A model generated the notes under the pieces. It was given only the letters and a program-made list of their open reading frames with translations. It was not told the origin of the DNA and did not search any database. Below are positions 1 through 6,072 of a stretch of 7,645 bases of DNA, in pieces. Position 1 is the stretch's first letter. Every line of letters starts with the position of its first letter. Location of the stretch: NCBI GenBank assembly GCA_944364705.1, contig CALVWH010000072.1, forward strand, positions 1-7,645, written 5' to 3'. Source of the DNA: an uncultured Bacilli bacterium (GTDB lineage: Bacteria; Bacillota_I; Bacilli_A; RF39; UBA660). The translations under genes were made by a program, and so were the position numbers.

Positions 1-44
1 GGAACGTATACTTATGTTTTAAAAATAAAAAAGAAGGTATGTAG
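1..44 (+). other. Possible 3' tail of an upstream gene cut by the window edge
   Basis: Reading from base 3 gives NVYLCFKNKKEGM followed by TAG at 42-44, two bases before the next ATG. This would suit the end of an upstream gene in the same operon, with the AAGAAGG ribosome-binding site of the next gene inside its last codons. The frame beginning at base 1 is also open and runs straight into the ORF at 46, so an upstream extension of that ORF is an alternative. Too little sequence is present to identify a family or decide between the two. Confidence 0.3.
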
Positions 45-45
45 A

Positions 46-315
46 ATGGAAATTTTTGAAGTTTTAAATGTAATCTTAGATGCAATCGATCAGTTTTTGT
101 ATCACCAAGCATTTCATAAAAAGAAGCCATTAAAAAAGAGAATACCTTACCTGATCCTTTACTTTACTATTTTATTTTTTATTCTTTTTGGTCTTTTCTT
201 TTTAACTTTTCTTCTTGTGAGAGAAAAACAAATTTTTCTTTGTATTTTATGTGTTATTTTTTTTCTTATTATTTTTATGCTTTTTCTTTCTCCATTTTTT
301 GATCGAAAAAAATAA
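46..315 (+). CDS. Small two-helix membrane protein, possibly the N-terminal remnant of a broken gene
   Basis: An 89-residue ORF starts at ATG 46, with AAGAAGG at 31-37 (8-base spacing) as a good ribosome-binding site. I do not recognise a family. Residues 1-33 are mixed, with a basic patch (HKKKPLKKR, 24-32). Residues 34-58 and 63-84 are strongly hydrophobic and rich in Phe, Leu and Ile, and read as two membrane helices joined by a short charged turn (REKQ). The protein ends in DRKK at a run of seven A, where a one-base slip leads into an open continuation (GIDNTEIKLQNG) in the neighbouring frame. It may therefore be the intact front of a membrane-anchored protein of about 250 residues whose back part (316-803) has decayed. 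Alternatively it is a complete small membrane protein. The open reading frame and ribosome-binding site are clear; function is unknown. Confidence 0.55.
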   Translation: MEIFEVLNVILDAIDQFLYHQAFHKKKPLKKRIPYLILYFTILFFILFGLFFLTFLLVREKQIFLCILCVIFFLIIFMLFLSPFFDRKK

Positions 316-803
316 AGGAATCGATAATACGGAAATAAAACTTCAAAATGGGGAAATTCTAATGAAATTACAATTCCTAGTATCTTTCTAAAAACAAAGG
401 ATAAAGTTGAATGTTATTTCAATCCGAAAAAAAACATTTAACTTTAGAAGAAAAAATTGAAATGTTTGAAAAATTATCGGATAATGAAAAACAAAATATT
501 TGATTAAATAAACTATGGAATATAAAAAAGTTAAAAGTGCGGGGGAACATATTAGAAGTGTTAACTTTCGGAAACGATCATTTGCTTAAAAAATATAAGA
601 GAATGAATTAGAAGAAATCATAGATATTGTTAATAGAAATTTCGTATGTCAAAAAAGGGCAGACACATATTTGCCCAATTCATACTCATGTAATTCAAAG
701 AGACATTTATAATCATACGTATACACCACAATATACAACCTCACAAGAAAATCAAGTTGTTAACAACGATTGTGGTGGATGCTCAGGGTTTGCAAATAAT
801 TAA
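316..803 (+). pseudogene. Decayed coding sequence with multiple frameshifts and a Cys/His-rich C-terminus
   Basis: No intact gene occupies this stretch, but protein-like segments run in order across all three forward frames. They are GIDNTEIKLQNG (from 317); ITIPSIFLKTKDKVECYF (within 355-432); HLTLEEKIEMFEKLSDNEKQ (435 on); MEYKKVKSAGEHIRSVNF (515 on); GNDHLLKKYK (570 on); ENELEEIIDIVNRNFVCQ (599 on); then KKGQTHICPIHTHVIQRD running to DCGGCSGFANN and TAA at 801-803. Several frame changes fall at or beside homopolymers (A run near 306-312, G run 350-353, A run 426-434, A run 651-656). Joined, the segments give about 160 residues. Cys and His cluster in the last 50 (CQ...ICPIHTH...CGGC), which hints at a metal site, though the joins are approximate. 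The upstream ORF at 46 may be its N-terminus. No family is recognised. Real gene decay and local sequencing indels are both possible, but flanking genes rich in homopolymers are intact. Confidence 0.6.
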
Positions 804-832
804 AAAAAGAGAAAGGAATTCCTCTTTTTTTT
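802..832 (+). terminator. Rho-independent terminator after the decayed gene
   Basis: Directly after the TAA at 801-803, AAAAAAAGAG (802-811) can pair with CTCTTTTTTT (822-831) around a 10-base loop, and the right arm doubles as the T run. An inner AGGAATTCCT palindrome offers a competing fold. The position right after the stop suggests it once ended the decayed gene. It also insulates the adhesin gene 29 bases downstream, leaving almost no room for a promoter between them. Confidence 0.7.
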
Positions 833-860
833 ATGGAATGTAAATAGTGGAGGGAAATAT

Positions 861-2639
861 ATGAAAAAAATAATTGGTATCCTTTGTTTTTTTCTTCTTT
901 GCTTTCCACTATCTTCGAAAGCAGAAGTAAGAATTGAAAAACAATGGACAGGAATTGAAAACACAAAAACAAATCCAAATGGTAAAACGGTAACGGCTCC
1001 CGTTTATCAATTATTTGCTAATGGAGAAGTTGCTTTTTGTGTTCAACCAGGGGTGGTTATTGGTGATCAAGGCTACGAAGCAAGCGAAGATTTTTCACAA
1101 ATTCTTGATGATTATGGAAAACGATATTTATCTTTAATTACTTATTATGGATATGAACTACATCCAACTTTAGAAAATTATTTGGCTACTCAGCAAATCA
1201 TTTGGGAATACCTAGGATCTACGAATGTTACCTTTCATAAAATCGATACCAAAGAAACAATCGATGTAAGTGCTTTAAAAGAACAAATCTTAAAAAGTGC
1301 AGGAATGCACGATAGTTTACCAGGCTTTGCTGGACAAACCTATTATTTAAAAGTTGGAGAAACCATGACTTTTTATAACATTTCCGATGGGTATCAAGTG
1401 GATGGTTATCCAATCATTAATCATTCTGTTAGTGTGACTTCAAACAAAGAAGAAAAAATTCGTCTTCATTTTAAACATAAAGCAGTTCCCGGAGCAACGT
1501 TATTATATCAAAATGGATCTACCCAAAGTATGGCTGTTTTTCATTTACAAGATATCGATAAGAAAGAATGTTTTGTAGACTTAATTTTCGAAGAAAAAAA
1601 AGGAACTTTAAAAATCTATAAAAAGGGAGAAGTTCTTTCCGATTTCAAAGATGAAACTTTTATTTATGAATTAGAAGGATTATCCAATGTATCTTTTGAA
1701 GTATATGCAAAAGAAGATATTCTTTTAAAAGATGGAACTATTAAATATAAAAAAGATGAAAAAATTGATACCATTGAAATTAAGAACGGTTTTGGACAAT
1801 CTTCTCCTTTATATTATGGAAGATATTATTTAAAAGAAATACAAACCGAAGAAGACTTTTATCTTGGAAAAAAAATATATTCTTTTGAAGTTCGGCAAGA
1901 AGAAGTTTCATTAGAATTAGAAAATCAAAGAAAAACACATGAATTACTTCTTAAGAAAGTAGGTCCAGTTTTTGATCATATAAACGAACAGAATATTGGA
2001 GTTTATGAAATACAAGCATTAAGTGGATCTGTTTACGAACTATACGCAAACCAAAATTTTTATAATTATCATGGACAATTATTAGTAGAAAAAGATCAAA
2101 AAATTAAAGAAATTTCTATTCCAAAAGAAGGCTATTCTTTTGTGAACTTACCAACAGGAAAATACTATTTATTAGAAAAACAAGCACCGGAAGGATATCA
2201 GCAAAATACCAATAAAATAGAATTTGAAATTAAAGAAGAAAAAACAGAAATTACTTTAGAAGATGATCTTTTTAAAGGAGACCTTAAAATCATAAAAAAA
2301 GGAAGTGATCAGAAACTTTTAGAAGGCGTTGTTTTTGAACTTTATAAAGAAGATGGTATGTTATTAAAAACAATATCTACCAATGAATATGGAGAAATTA
2401 TTTTTAAAGATTTACCATATGGAACGTATTACTTAAAAGAAATACAAGGAAAAAATGGATATCATACGGTAACCACTCCTTTTTCCATTAAAATCGAACA
2501 ATCAGAAACAACCAAAGAAATTATTAACGAAAAATATAAAATGCCAAAAACAAGTAATATTCATAAAACAAATCAAGCGATGATCTTTCTTTTTGGAATG
2601 TTTGGACTAACCTTTTATGTTGCACAAAAAAAGATGTAG
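861..2639 (+). CDS. Cell-wall-anchored thioester-domain adhesin with Cna-B/SpaA-like repeats
   Basis: A 592-residue surface protein starts at ATG 861 behind GGAGGG (849-854). Residues 1-21 form a Sec signal peptide ending SSKA. Next comes a Cys-Gln thioester (TQXA-type) domain: Cys60 in AFCVQPG and Gln111 in ATQQIIW are the expected bond partners, which in characterised relatives react with amines on host proteins. Three Cna-B/SpaA-like domains follow, at about 247-356, 360-469 and 473-557. Each has a first-strand Lys (K254, K366, K479), a Glu in a YYLKEI/YYLLEK strand (E326, E439, E527) and a closing Asn or Asp (N355, D468/D469, N556), as in self-made Lys-Asn/Asp isopeptide bonds. The C-terminus is a sorting signal: MPKTS (561-565), a hydrophobic stretch (573-588) and a KKM tail. 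The sortase gene overlaps its 3' end, so it is the likely substrate. The thioester domain is compact. No promoter could be placed between the terminator ending at 832 and the gene. The ligand is unknown. Confidence 0.88.
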   Translation: MKKIIGILCFFLLCFPLSSKAEVRIEKQWTGIENTKTNPNGKTVTAPVYQLFANGEVAFCVQPGVVIGDQGYEASEDFSQILDDYGKRYLSLITYYGYELHPTLENYLATQQIIWEYLGSTNVTFHKIDTKETIDVSALKEQILKSAGMHDSLPGFAGQTYYLKVGETMTFYNISDGYQVDGYPIINHSVSVTSNKEEKIRLHFKHKAVPGATLLYQNGSTQSMAVFHLQDIDKKECFVDLIFEEKKGTLKIYKKGEVLSDFKDETFIYELEGLSNVSFEVYAKEDILLKDGTIKYKKDEKIDTIEIKNGFGQSSPLYYGRYYLKEIQTEEDFYLGKKIYSFEVRQEEVSLELENQRKTHELLLKKVGPVFDHINEQNIGVYEIQALSGSVYELYANQNFYNYHGQLLVEKDQKIKEISIPKEGYSFVNLPTGKYYLLEKQAPEGYQQNTNKIEFEIKEEKTEITLEDDLFKGDLKIIKKGSDQKLLEGVVFELYKEDGMLLKTISTNEYGEIIFKDLPYGTYYLKEIQGKNGYHTVTTPFSIKIEQSETTKEIINEKYKMPKTSNIHKTNQAMIFLFGMFGLTFYVAQKKM

Positions 2640-3135
2640 AAGGTTATTCTTTCTTTTTTCTCTTTGTTTCCTTTTTAGTTTGACGATTTATAGTCAAAAA
2701 TTAATAAAAAATAAAGATTATTTTGTTTCTTATCAACATGATAGTGGTACCGAGGAGTATACCAAAAATGCTTATTTAATGTTTGAAGATGGAAAACATA
2801 AAAATTATATAAAAGAGGATGTTAACTCTTCGACACTCGATCAAAATTATGTGGGAATTTGGAATGAAAATAAGAATCTAAAAGAAGTTCATAATCTTGT
2901 ACTAGCAGGACATAATATTTTTAGTGTTTTTCATTATTTACATCAAGTTGACATTGGGCAAAAGTTTTATGTATTTTATAAATTTGATCGATTAAAATAT
3001 CAAGTAATCGAAAAAAAAATCATTCAAATTGATGATTTTCAGGATTTGATAGAAACTGAAGATTTTCGTTTAACTTTGATAACTTGTACAGGAAATCCCA
3101 ATACACGTTTGCTTGTAATTGCAAAAAGATTATAA
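2617..3135 (+). CDS. Divergent sortase, probably dedicated to the upstream adhesin
   Basis: A 172-residue membrane-anchored cysteine transpeptidase. Residues 1-9 are basic and 10-26 form a single helix (N-terminus inside). The catalytic triad is visible as His99 in LVLAGHN, Cys157 in LTLITCTGN and Arg164 in NTRLLVIAK, the standard sortase order. The protein is short, and the usual N-terminal barrel strand (an IPKI-like motif) is not evident, so I leave its class open; the TLITCT motif recalls class D-like enzymes. ATG 2617 lies inside the adhesin's sorting-signal codons (23-base overlap) with only a weak upstream TGGA. Translation is therefore probably coupled to the adhesin, and later starts would lose the membrane anchor. 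It should cleave MPKTS and join the adhesin to the wall. The final codon TTA (3130-3132) is the sspI stop read on the other strand, so the genes overlap tail to tail. No terminator is visible. Confidence 0.88.
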   Translation: MLHKKRCRRLFFLFSLCFLFSLTIYSQKLIKNKDYFVSYQHDSGTEEYTKNAYLMFEDGKHKNYIKEDVNSSTLDQNYVGIWNENKNLKEVHNLVLAGHNIFSVFHYLHQVDIGQKFYVFYKFDRLKYQVIEKKIIQIDDFQDLIETEDFRLTLITCTGNPNTRLLVIAKRL

Positions 3136-3327
3136 AGCTTTTTTAATTGTCGTTAAAATATACTCTTGATGTTCTTGATCACTTGCATTCCATAAAATTT
3201 CAAAAAAAACACCAAGACCTGGAAGTGTAACTTCTTCTTTTTTATTAATACTATCTACAATGGAATCACGAATACTTTGAATCGAATCTTCTTTAAAATT
3301 ACTTTTAATATATTCTCTTATATTCAT
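3130..3327 (-). CDS. sspI: Small acid-soluble spore protein SspI
   Basis: A 65-residue protein of the SspI family of minor small acid-soluble spore proteins, made in the forespore and found in the spore core. The diagnostic part is residues 22-47: a helix with IVDSINKKEE, then LPGLGVFFEILW, very close to the LPGLGVLFEVIW block of Bacillus SspI (about 71 residues). A longer frame reaches back to 3378, but I chose the ATG at 3327. It has an AAAGGA ribosome-binding site eight bases upstream, gives the family's normal length, and the extra 17 codons would cover the promoter. The gene stands alone between convergent sortase and divergent lemA. Its promoter matches the sigma-G/F consensus, consistent with late forespore expression. 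It is the clearest sign that this organism sporulates. Confidence 0.9.
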   Translation of the reverse strand: MNIREYIKSNFKEDSIQSIRDSIVDSINKKEEVTLPGLGVFFEILWNASDQEHQEYILTTIKKAL

Positions 3328-3335
3328 AAAAATTT

Positions 3336-3341
3336 TCCTTT
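3336..3341 (-). promoter_or_regulatory. Ribosome-binding site fixing the sspI start
   Basis: On the minus strand AAAGGA (3341 down to 3336) is followed by eight bases and then ATG at 3327. This selects the 65-residue product over the longer open frame that begins at 3378. Confidence 0.75.
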
Positions 3342-3347
3342 CAATAA

Positions 3348-3376
3348 TATTATGAAAAAAATTATAGAAAGTATAC
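3348..3376 (-). promoter_or_regulatory. Candidate sigma-G/sigma-F forespore promoter of sspI
   Basis: On the minus strand GTATA (3376-3372) fits the -35 pattern GHATR. After 17 bases CATAATA (3354-3348) fits the -10 pattern CATNHTA; these are the forespore sigma consensus elements. Transcription would begin near 3341, right at the ribosome-binding site, so the leader would be very short. The match is by eye, but its placement before a spore-protein gene supports it. Confidence 0.65.
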
Positions 3377-3401
3377 AAAGAAAATAGAAATATGATATAA
3401 T
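3372..3401 (+). promoter_or_regulatory. Candidate sigma-A promoter of lemA with extended -10
   Basis: A perfect TATAAT (3396-3401) is preceded by TG at 3393-3394, an extended -10 box. The -35 is weak: TATACA (3372-3377), four of six matches, with an 18-base spacer. An AGGAGG site (3408-3413) and ATG 3423 follow. The -35 shares the GTATAC palindrome with the opposing sspI promoter. Confidence 0.65.
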
Positions 3402-3422
3402 GAAAATAGGAGGTAGAAAAAT

Positions 3423-3971
3423 ATGGTATGGATTATTATAGGAGTCATTGTTCTTTTACTATTAATTTTTGTTATAGTTACTTATAATAAACTTGTTGTT
3501 TTAAGAAATCGAGTAAAAGATCAATGGTCACAAATCGAAGTAGTTTTAAAAAGAAGGGCAGATTTGATTCCAAATCTAGTAGAAACCGTAAAAGGATATG
3601 CAAAGCACGAACAAGATACATTATCGCAAGTTATTGAAGCTAGAAATCAATCGATTTCTGCCAAAACACCACAAGAAGAAATGCAAGCTAGTCAACAATT
3701 GACAAGTGCATTGGGTAGATTATTTGCGGTTGCAGAAGCGTATCCAGATTTAAAAGCCAATCAAAATTTTATGGATTTACAAAATAATTTAAAAGAAACT
3801 GAAGATAAAATTACTTATGCAAGACAATTTTATAATGATGCAGTATTATTATATAAAAATAAGATAGAGCTTTTTCCTTCAAATATTATTGCTGGATTAT
3901 TTCGTTTTAAACCAGAAATGTTTTTTGAAGCAGACGAAAAAGATAAAGAAGTGCCACAAGTTAAATTTTAG
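3423..3971 (+). CDS. lemA: LemA family membrane protein
   Basis: A 182-residue LemA family protein, close to the family's usual length. Residues 2-20 form one membrane helix, followed by YNKLVVLRNRV and the family signature WSQIEVVLKRRADLIPNLVE (35-54), then VKGYAKHE (57-63). The remainder is a helical bundle including ALGRLFAVAEAYPDLKAN (96-113) and ITYARQFYND (130-139), with the typical FEA...PQVKF end. AGGAGG lies nine bases before ATG 3423. LemA proteins have an N-terminal helix and an all-helical soluble domain; their biochemical role is not established. The gene is followed 33 bases later by a DUF2207 membrane protein, a frequent partner, so the two probably act together at the envelope. 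A small hairpin overlapping the stop codon may lower expression of the second gene. Confidence 0.93.
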   Translation: MVWIIIGVIVLLLLIFVIVTYNKLVVLRNRVKDQWSQIEVVLKRRADLIPNLVETVKGYAKHEQDTLSQVIEARNQSISAKTPQEEMQASQQLTSALGRLFAVAEAYPDLKANQNFMDLQNNLKETEDKITYARQFYNDAVLLYKNKIELFPSNIIAGLFRFKPEMFFEADEKDKEVPQVKF

Positions 3972-3989
3972 ACCATTTTGGTCTTTTTT
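3970..3989 (+). terminator. Short hairpin and T run between lemA and the DUF2207 gene
   Basis: GACCA (3971-3975) pairs with TGGTC (3979-3983) over a TTT loop. A3970-T3984 adds one pair, and six T follow (3984-3989). It overlaps the lemA stop codon. The stem is short and no promoter is seen before the next gene, so partial termination with read-through is the likely effect. Confidence 0.55.
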
Positions 3990-3991
3990 CT

Positions 3992-3998
3992 AAAGGAG
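3992..3998 (+). promoter_or_regulatory. Ribosome-binding site fixing the DUF2207 start
   Basis: AAAGGAG (3992-3998) lies five bases before ATG 4004. An in-frame GTG at 3998 overlaps this site and so cannot be the true start. Confidence 0.75.
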
Positions 3999-4003
3999 TG
4001 TAT

Positions 4004-6049
4004 ATGAAAAAGATAAAATATCTATTTTTTCTTCTTATCTTATGCTTTCCTTTTTTTGTGAAAGCAGAAGGAATTATTGACTATAAAATTGATGCAACGC
4101 TTCTTGAAAATGGAGATTTAGAAATACAAGAATATTTTTACTTAAGTGGAAAATATAATGGTTTTGAGAGAATTATCAATTATAAAAATAGCTTTTTACC
4201 TGAGTTTGATTCGAATAAATTTTGGTATGAAGGAAGTGCTTTACATAATGGGAGTGGAATTGAGCTAAAAGAAATTAAAGGTGTTCCAATTGATGAATCT
4301 TTTGATTTTACAAAAATAAAGGGAGATCTTTTTTCTAAAGTAAAGAAAGCATCAAAAGGAGATTATGGTGTTTATACAGAAGAAAAAACAGAAGATGGAG
4401 TAGTTTATCAAATTTATAATCCAGGAAAAAAAGATAAAGCATTTTATTTACATTATCTTGTAAAAGATGTTGGAATTGTTCATCAAGATGTTGGAGAAAT
4501 TGGATGGAATTTGATTGGAAATGAATTATCTGAGCCAATTGAAAACTTTACAGCAACGATTCATTTTCCAGGAAACACAGGAACTCTTCGTGGGTGGGCC
4601 CATGGTCCTTTATACGGAGAAGTAAGAATCGTATCAAACGAAGAGCTCAAAGTAACCGTCGAAAATTTAGATGCATACAATGCTATCGACGTACGGGCTA
4701 CTTTTGATCCTAACATTATTAGCAATGCTAAGAAAAGAACAAACGTAGACGTTTTAAATCAAATATTAATATATGAAAATCAAGTTGCTGCCGATGCAAA
4801 TGAACAAAGAGAATTAGCGTTCAAAAAATCAATAGAAAAAGCAGAGGCTGCTTTGACTACGGTAGAGACATCGTTAAAAGGAAGTGATTTAAAAGTTGCT
4901 AGAAATCGAATTCGGCTACTTCCTGATGGAATAGAAAAAGTCAATCTTTTAAAGAGATTACAAAAAGTAGAAAAAAAAGTGAAACAAAAAGAAGAAAATC
5001 TTTTACATTGGCAAGTTCCTAGTTCTATTTTGTTGGTTGTTTTTTTACTTGTTTGGAGTTTTTATGTATATAAAAATTATGATAAAGAATATAAAAGTAA
5101 TTTTAAAGAAAAATACTTTCGTGACTTTCCAAGCAATTTATCTCCAGCGATGGTTGGATATTTGATTCGAAAAAAAATTGGAACGGAAGAATTATCCGCT
5201 TCTATTTTGGATTTGATTGAAAAAAAGAAAATTGTGTATGAAACACTTTCAAAAGAAGATAAAGATTATTTGTTAAAGAAAAATTGTCCAATGGAAGAAT
5301 TAAACGAAAACGATAAACTTTTAATTGATTTGTTATTTGGCATTCAAGATCAAATAACATTAAAAGCAATTAAAGCAAATGCAGATATGTTTTATGATGA
5401 TTTTTTAGAAAAATATCAAGCTTGGATTGCCTCGCTTACCAAAGAAGGGAAAAATCATCATTTCTTTGAAAAAATATTTAAAATCAAAAGGACAAATGTT
5501 CTCCTATGTGTTTTATTGATTCTTTGCTATGGATATTTGTTCTTCTGTCAAGTTGATTTTGTATTTTATTTGACTTGGTGTTTACTTCCACTTGGTGGAC
5601 TCCTTTTATCCTTTGGATATCTTATTTATACGTTTTGTTTTGAAAAGAGAACCAAAGAAGCAAATGAAGAGTACCATCAATGGATGGCATTAAAACAATT
5701 TATGAAGGATTTTAGTCAAATGGATAAAAGAGATTTACCACAAATTGAACTATGGGAAAAATATTTAGTTTATGCCGTTGTACTAAATTGTGCAGATCAA
5801 TTGGCAAAAGATATGGAAATTCAAGTACAAAGTATTTCTCCTGAATTTTCTTATTACGATTATCGTACCTTTTTATTTTTTAGTTCGATGAGTCAAAGTT
5901 TGAACACTTTGATGGAAGCCTCTATTCAAGTTGCAACGAATGCGAGAGCGATTGCTAATTCTTCAAGTAGTTCTGGATCTGGCTTCGGTGGAGGATTTTC
6001 TTCCGGAGGAGGATCTTTTGGTGGAGGTGGCGGAGGAGGTCGCTTCTAA
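4004..6049 (+). CDS. DUF2207 domain membrane protein with Gly-rich tail
   Basis: A 681-residue protein starting at ATG 4004. Residues 1-21 form a signal peptide ending FVKA. Residues 22 to about 235 are the extracellular beta-rich DUF2207 domain, including LENGDLEIQEYFYLSGKYNG and a VRATFDP end. Residues about 240-335 are helical and charged and may include a repeat like those in some surface proteins (KAEAAL ... LLPDGIEK ... LLKRL). Membrane helices lie at about 337-356, 497-516 and 519-544. Between the first and second is a cytoplasmic part resembling the family's usual fold (LSPAMVGYLIRKKIG ... ILDLIEKKKIVYE, about 379-412). After the last helix is a second cytoplasmic domain (550-650), ending in a Ser/Gly tail (653-681) of the GGGSFGGGG type usual for this family. 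The gene follows lemA as in many Firmicutes. Its biochemical function is unknown. It converges on mnmLM at a shared terminator. Confidence 0.88.
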   Translation: MKKIKYLFFLLILCFPFFVKAEGIIDYKIDATLLENGDLEIQEYFYLSGKYNGFERIINYKNSFLPEFDSNKFWYEGSALHNGSGIELKEIKGVPIDESFDFTKIKGDLFSKVKKASKGDYGVYTEEKTEDGVVYQIYNPGKKDKAFYLHYLVKDVGIVHQDVGEIGWNLIGNELSEPIENFTATIHFPGNTGTLRGWAHGPLYGEVRIVSNEELKVTVENLDAYNAIDVRATFDPNIISNAKKRTNVDVLNQILIYENQVAADANEQRELAFKKSIEKAEAALTTVETSLKGSDLKVARNRIRLLPDGIEKVNLLKRLQKVEKKVKQKEENLLHWQVPSSILLVVFLLVWSFYVYKNYDKEYKSNFKEKYFRDFPSNLSPAMVGYLIRKKIGTEELSASILDLIEKKKIVYETLSKEDKDYLLKKNCPMEELNENDKLLIDLLFGIQDQITLKAIKANADMFYDDFLEKYQAWIASLTKEGKNHHFFEKIFKIKRTNVLLCVLLILCYGYLFFCQVDFVFYLTWCLLPLGGLLLSFGYLIYTFCFEKRTKEANEEYHQWMALKQFMKDFSQMDKRDLPQIELWEKYLVYAVVLNCADQLAKDMEIQVQSISPEFSYYDYRTFLFFSSMSQSLNTLMEASIQVATNARAIANSSSSSGSGFGGGFSSGGGSFGGGGGGGRF

Positions 6050-6072
6050 AAAAAAACGCAATGCGTTTTTTT
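6050..6072. terminator. Bidirectional rho-independent terminator
   Basis: AAAAAAACGC (6050-6059) pairs with GCGTTTTTTT (6063-6072) over an AAT loop, a perfect 10-bp stem. Each strand ends in a T run, so it can stop both converging transcripts. It begins right after the DUF2207 stop (6047-6049) and overlaps the mnmLM stop codon (6071-6073). Confidence 0.85.

Noticed and set aside
316..803. Programmed frameshifting or a non-standard genetic code in the left region
   Set aside because: Too many frame changes in both directions for programmed frameshifting. Reading TGA as Trp would remove only one of the several stops, and neighbouring genes use TGG for Trp.
760..978. Minus-strand 72-codon open frame across the adhesin start
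   Set aside because: It is antisense to the adhesin signal peptide and to the terminator, with no family resemblance; a shadow of AT-rich coding sequence.
1228..1413. Minus-strand 61-codon open frame inside the adhesin
   Set aside because: It lies wholly opposite a well-supported coding region and has no recognisable motif.
1607..2530. Adhesin repeats as recent tandem DNA duplications
   Set aside because: The three domains share only protein-level motifs; no long nucleotide identity between them is visible.
3328..3378. N-terminal extension of sspI to the ATG at 3378
   Set aside because: It would cover the sigma-G-like promoter and lacks a ribosome-binding site of its own; the ATG at 3327 gives the family's usual length.
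3998..4003. GTG start for the DUF2207 protein
   Set aside because: The GTG overlaps the ribosome-binding site that serves ATG 4004.
4335..4538. Minus-strand 67-codon open frame inside the DUF2207 gene
   Set aside because: It is antisense to a clear gene, and its Leu/Gln/His-rich composition is typical of the reverse complement of Lys/Asp/Glu-rich coding sequence.
5958..6046. Gly-rich tract as a low-complexity insertion or repeat element
   Set aside because: A Ser/Gly tail ending GGGSFGGGG is a normal C-terminus for DUF2207 proteins and is in frame to the stop.
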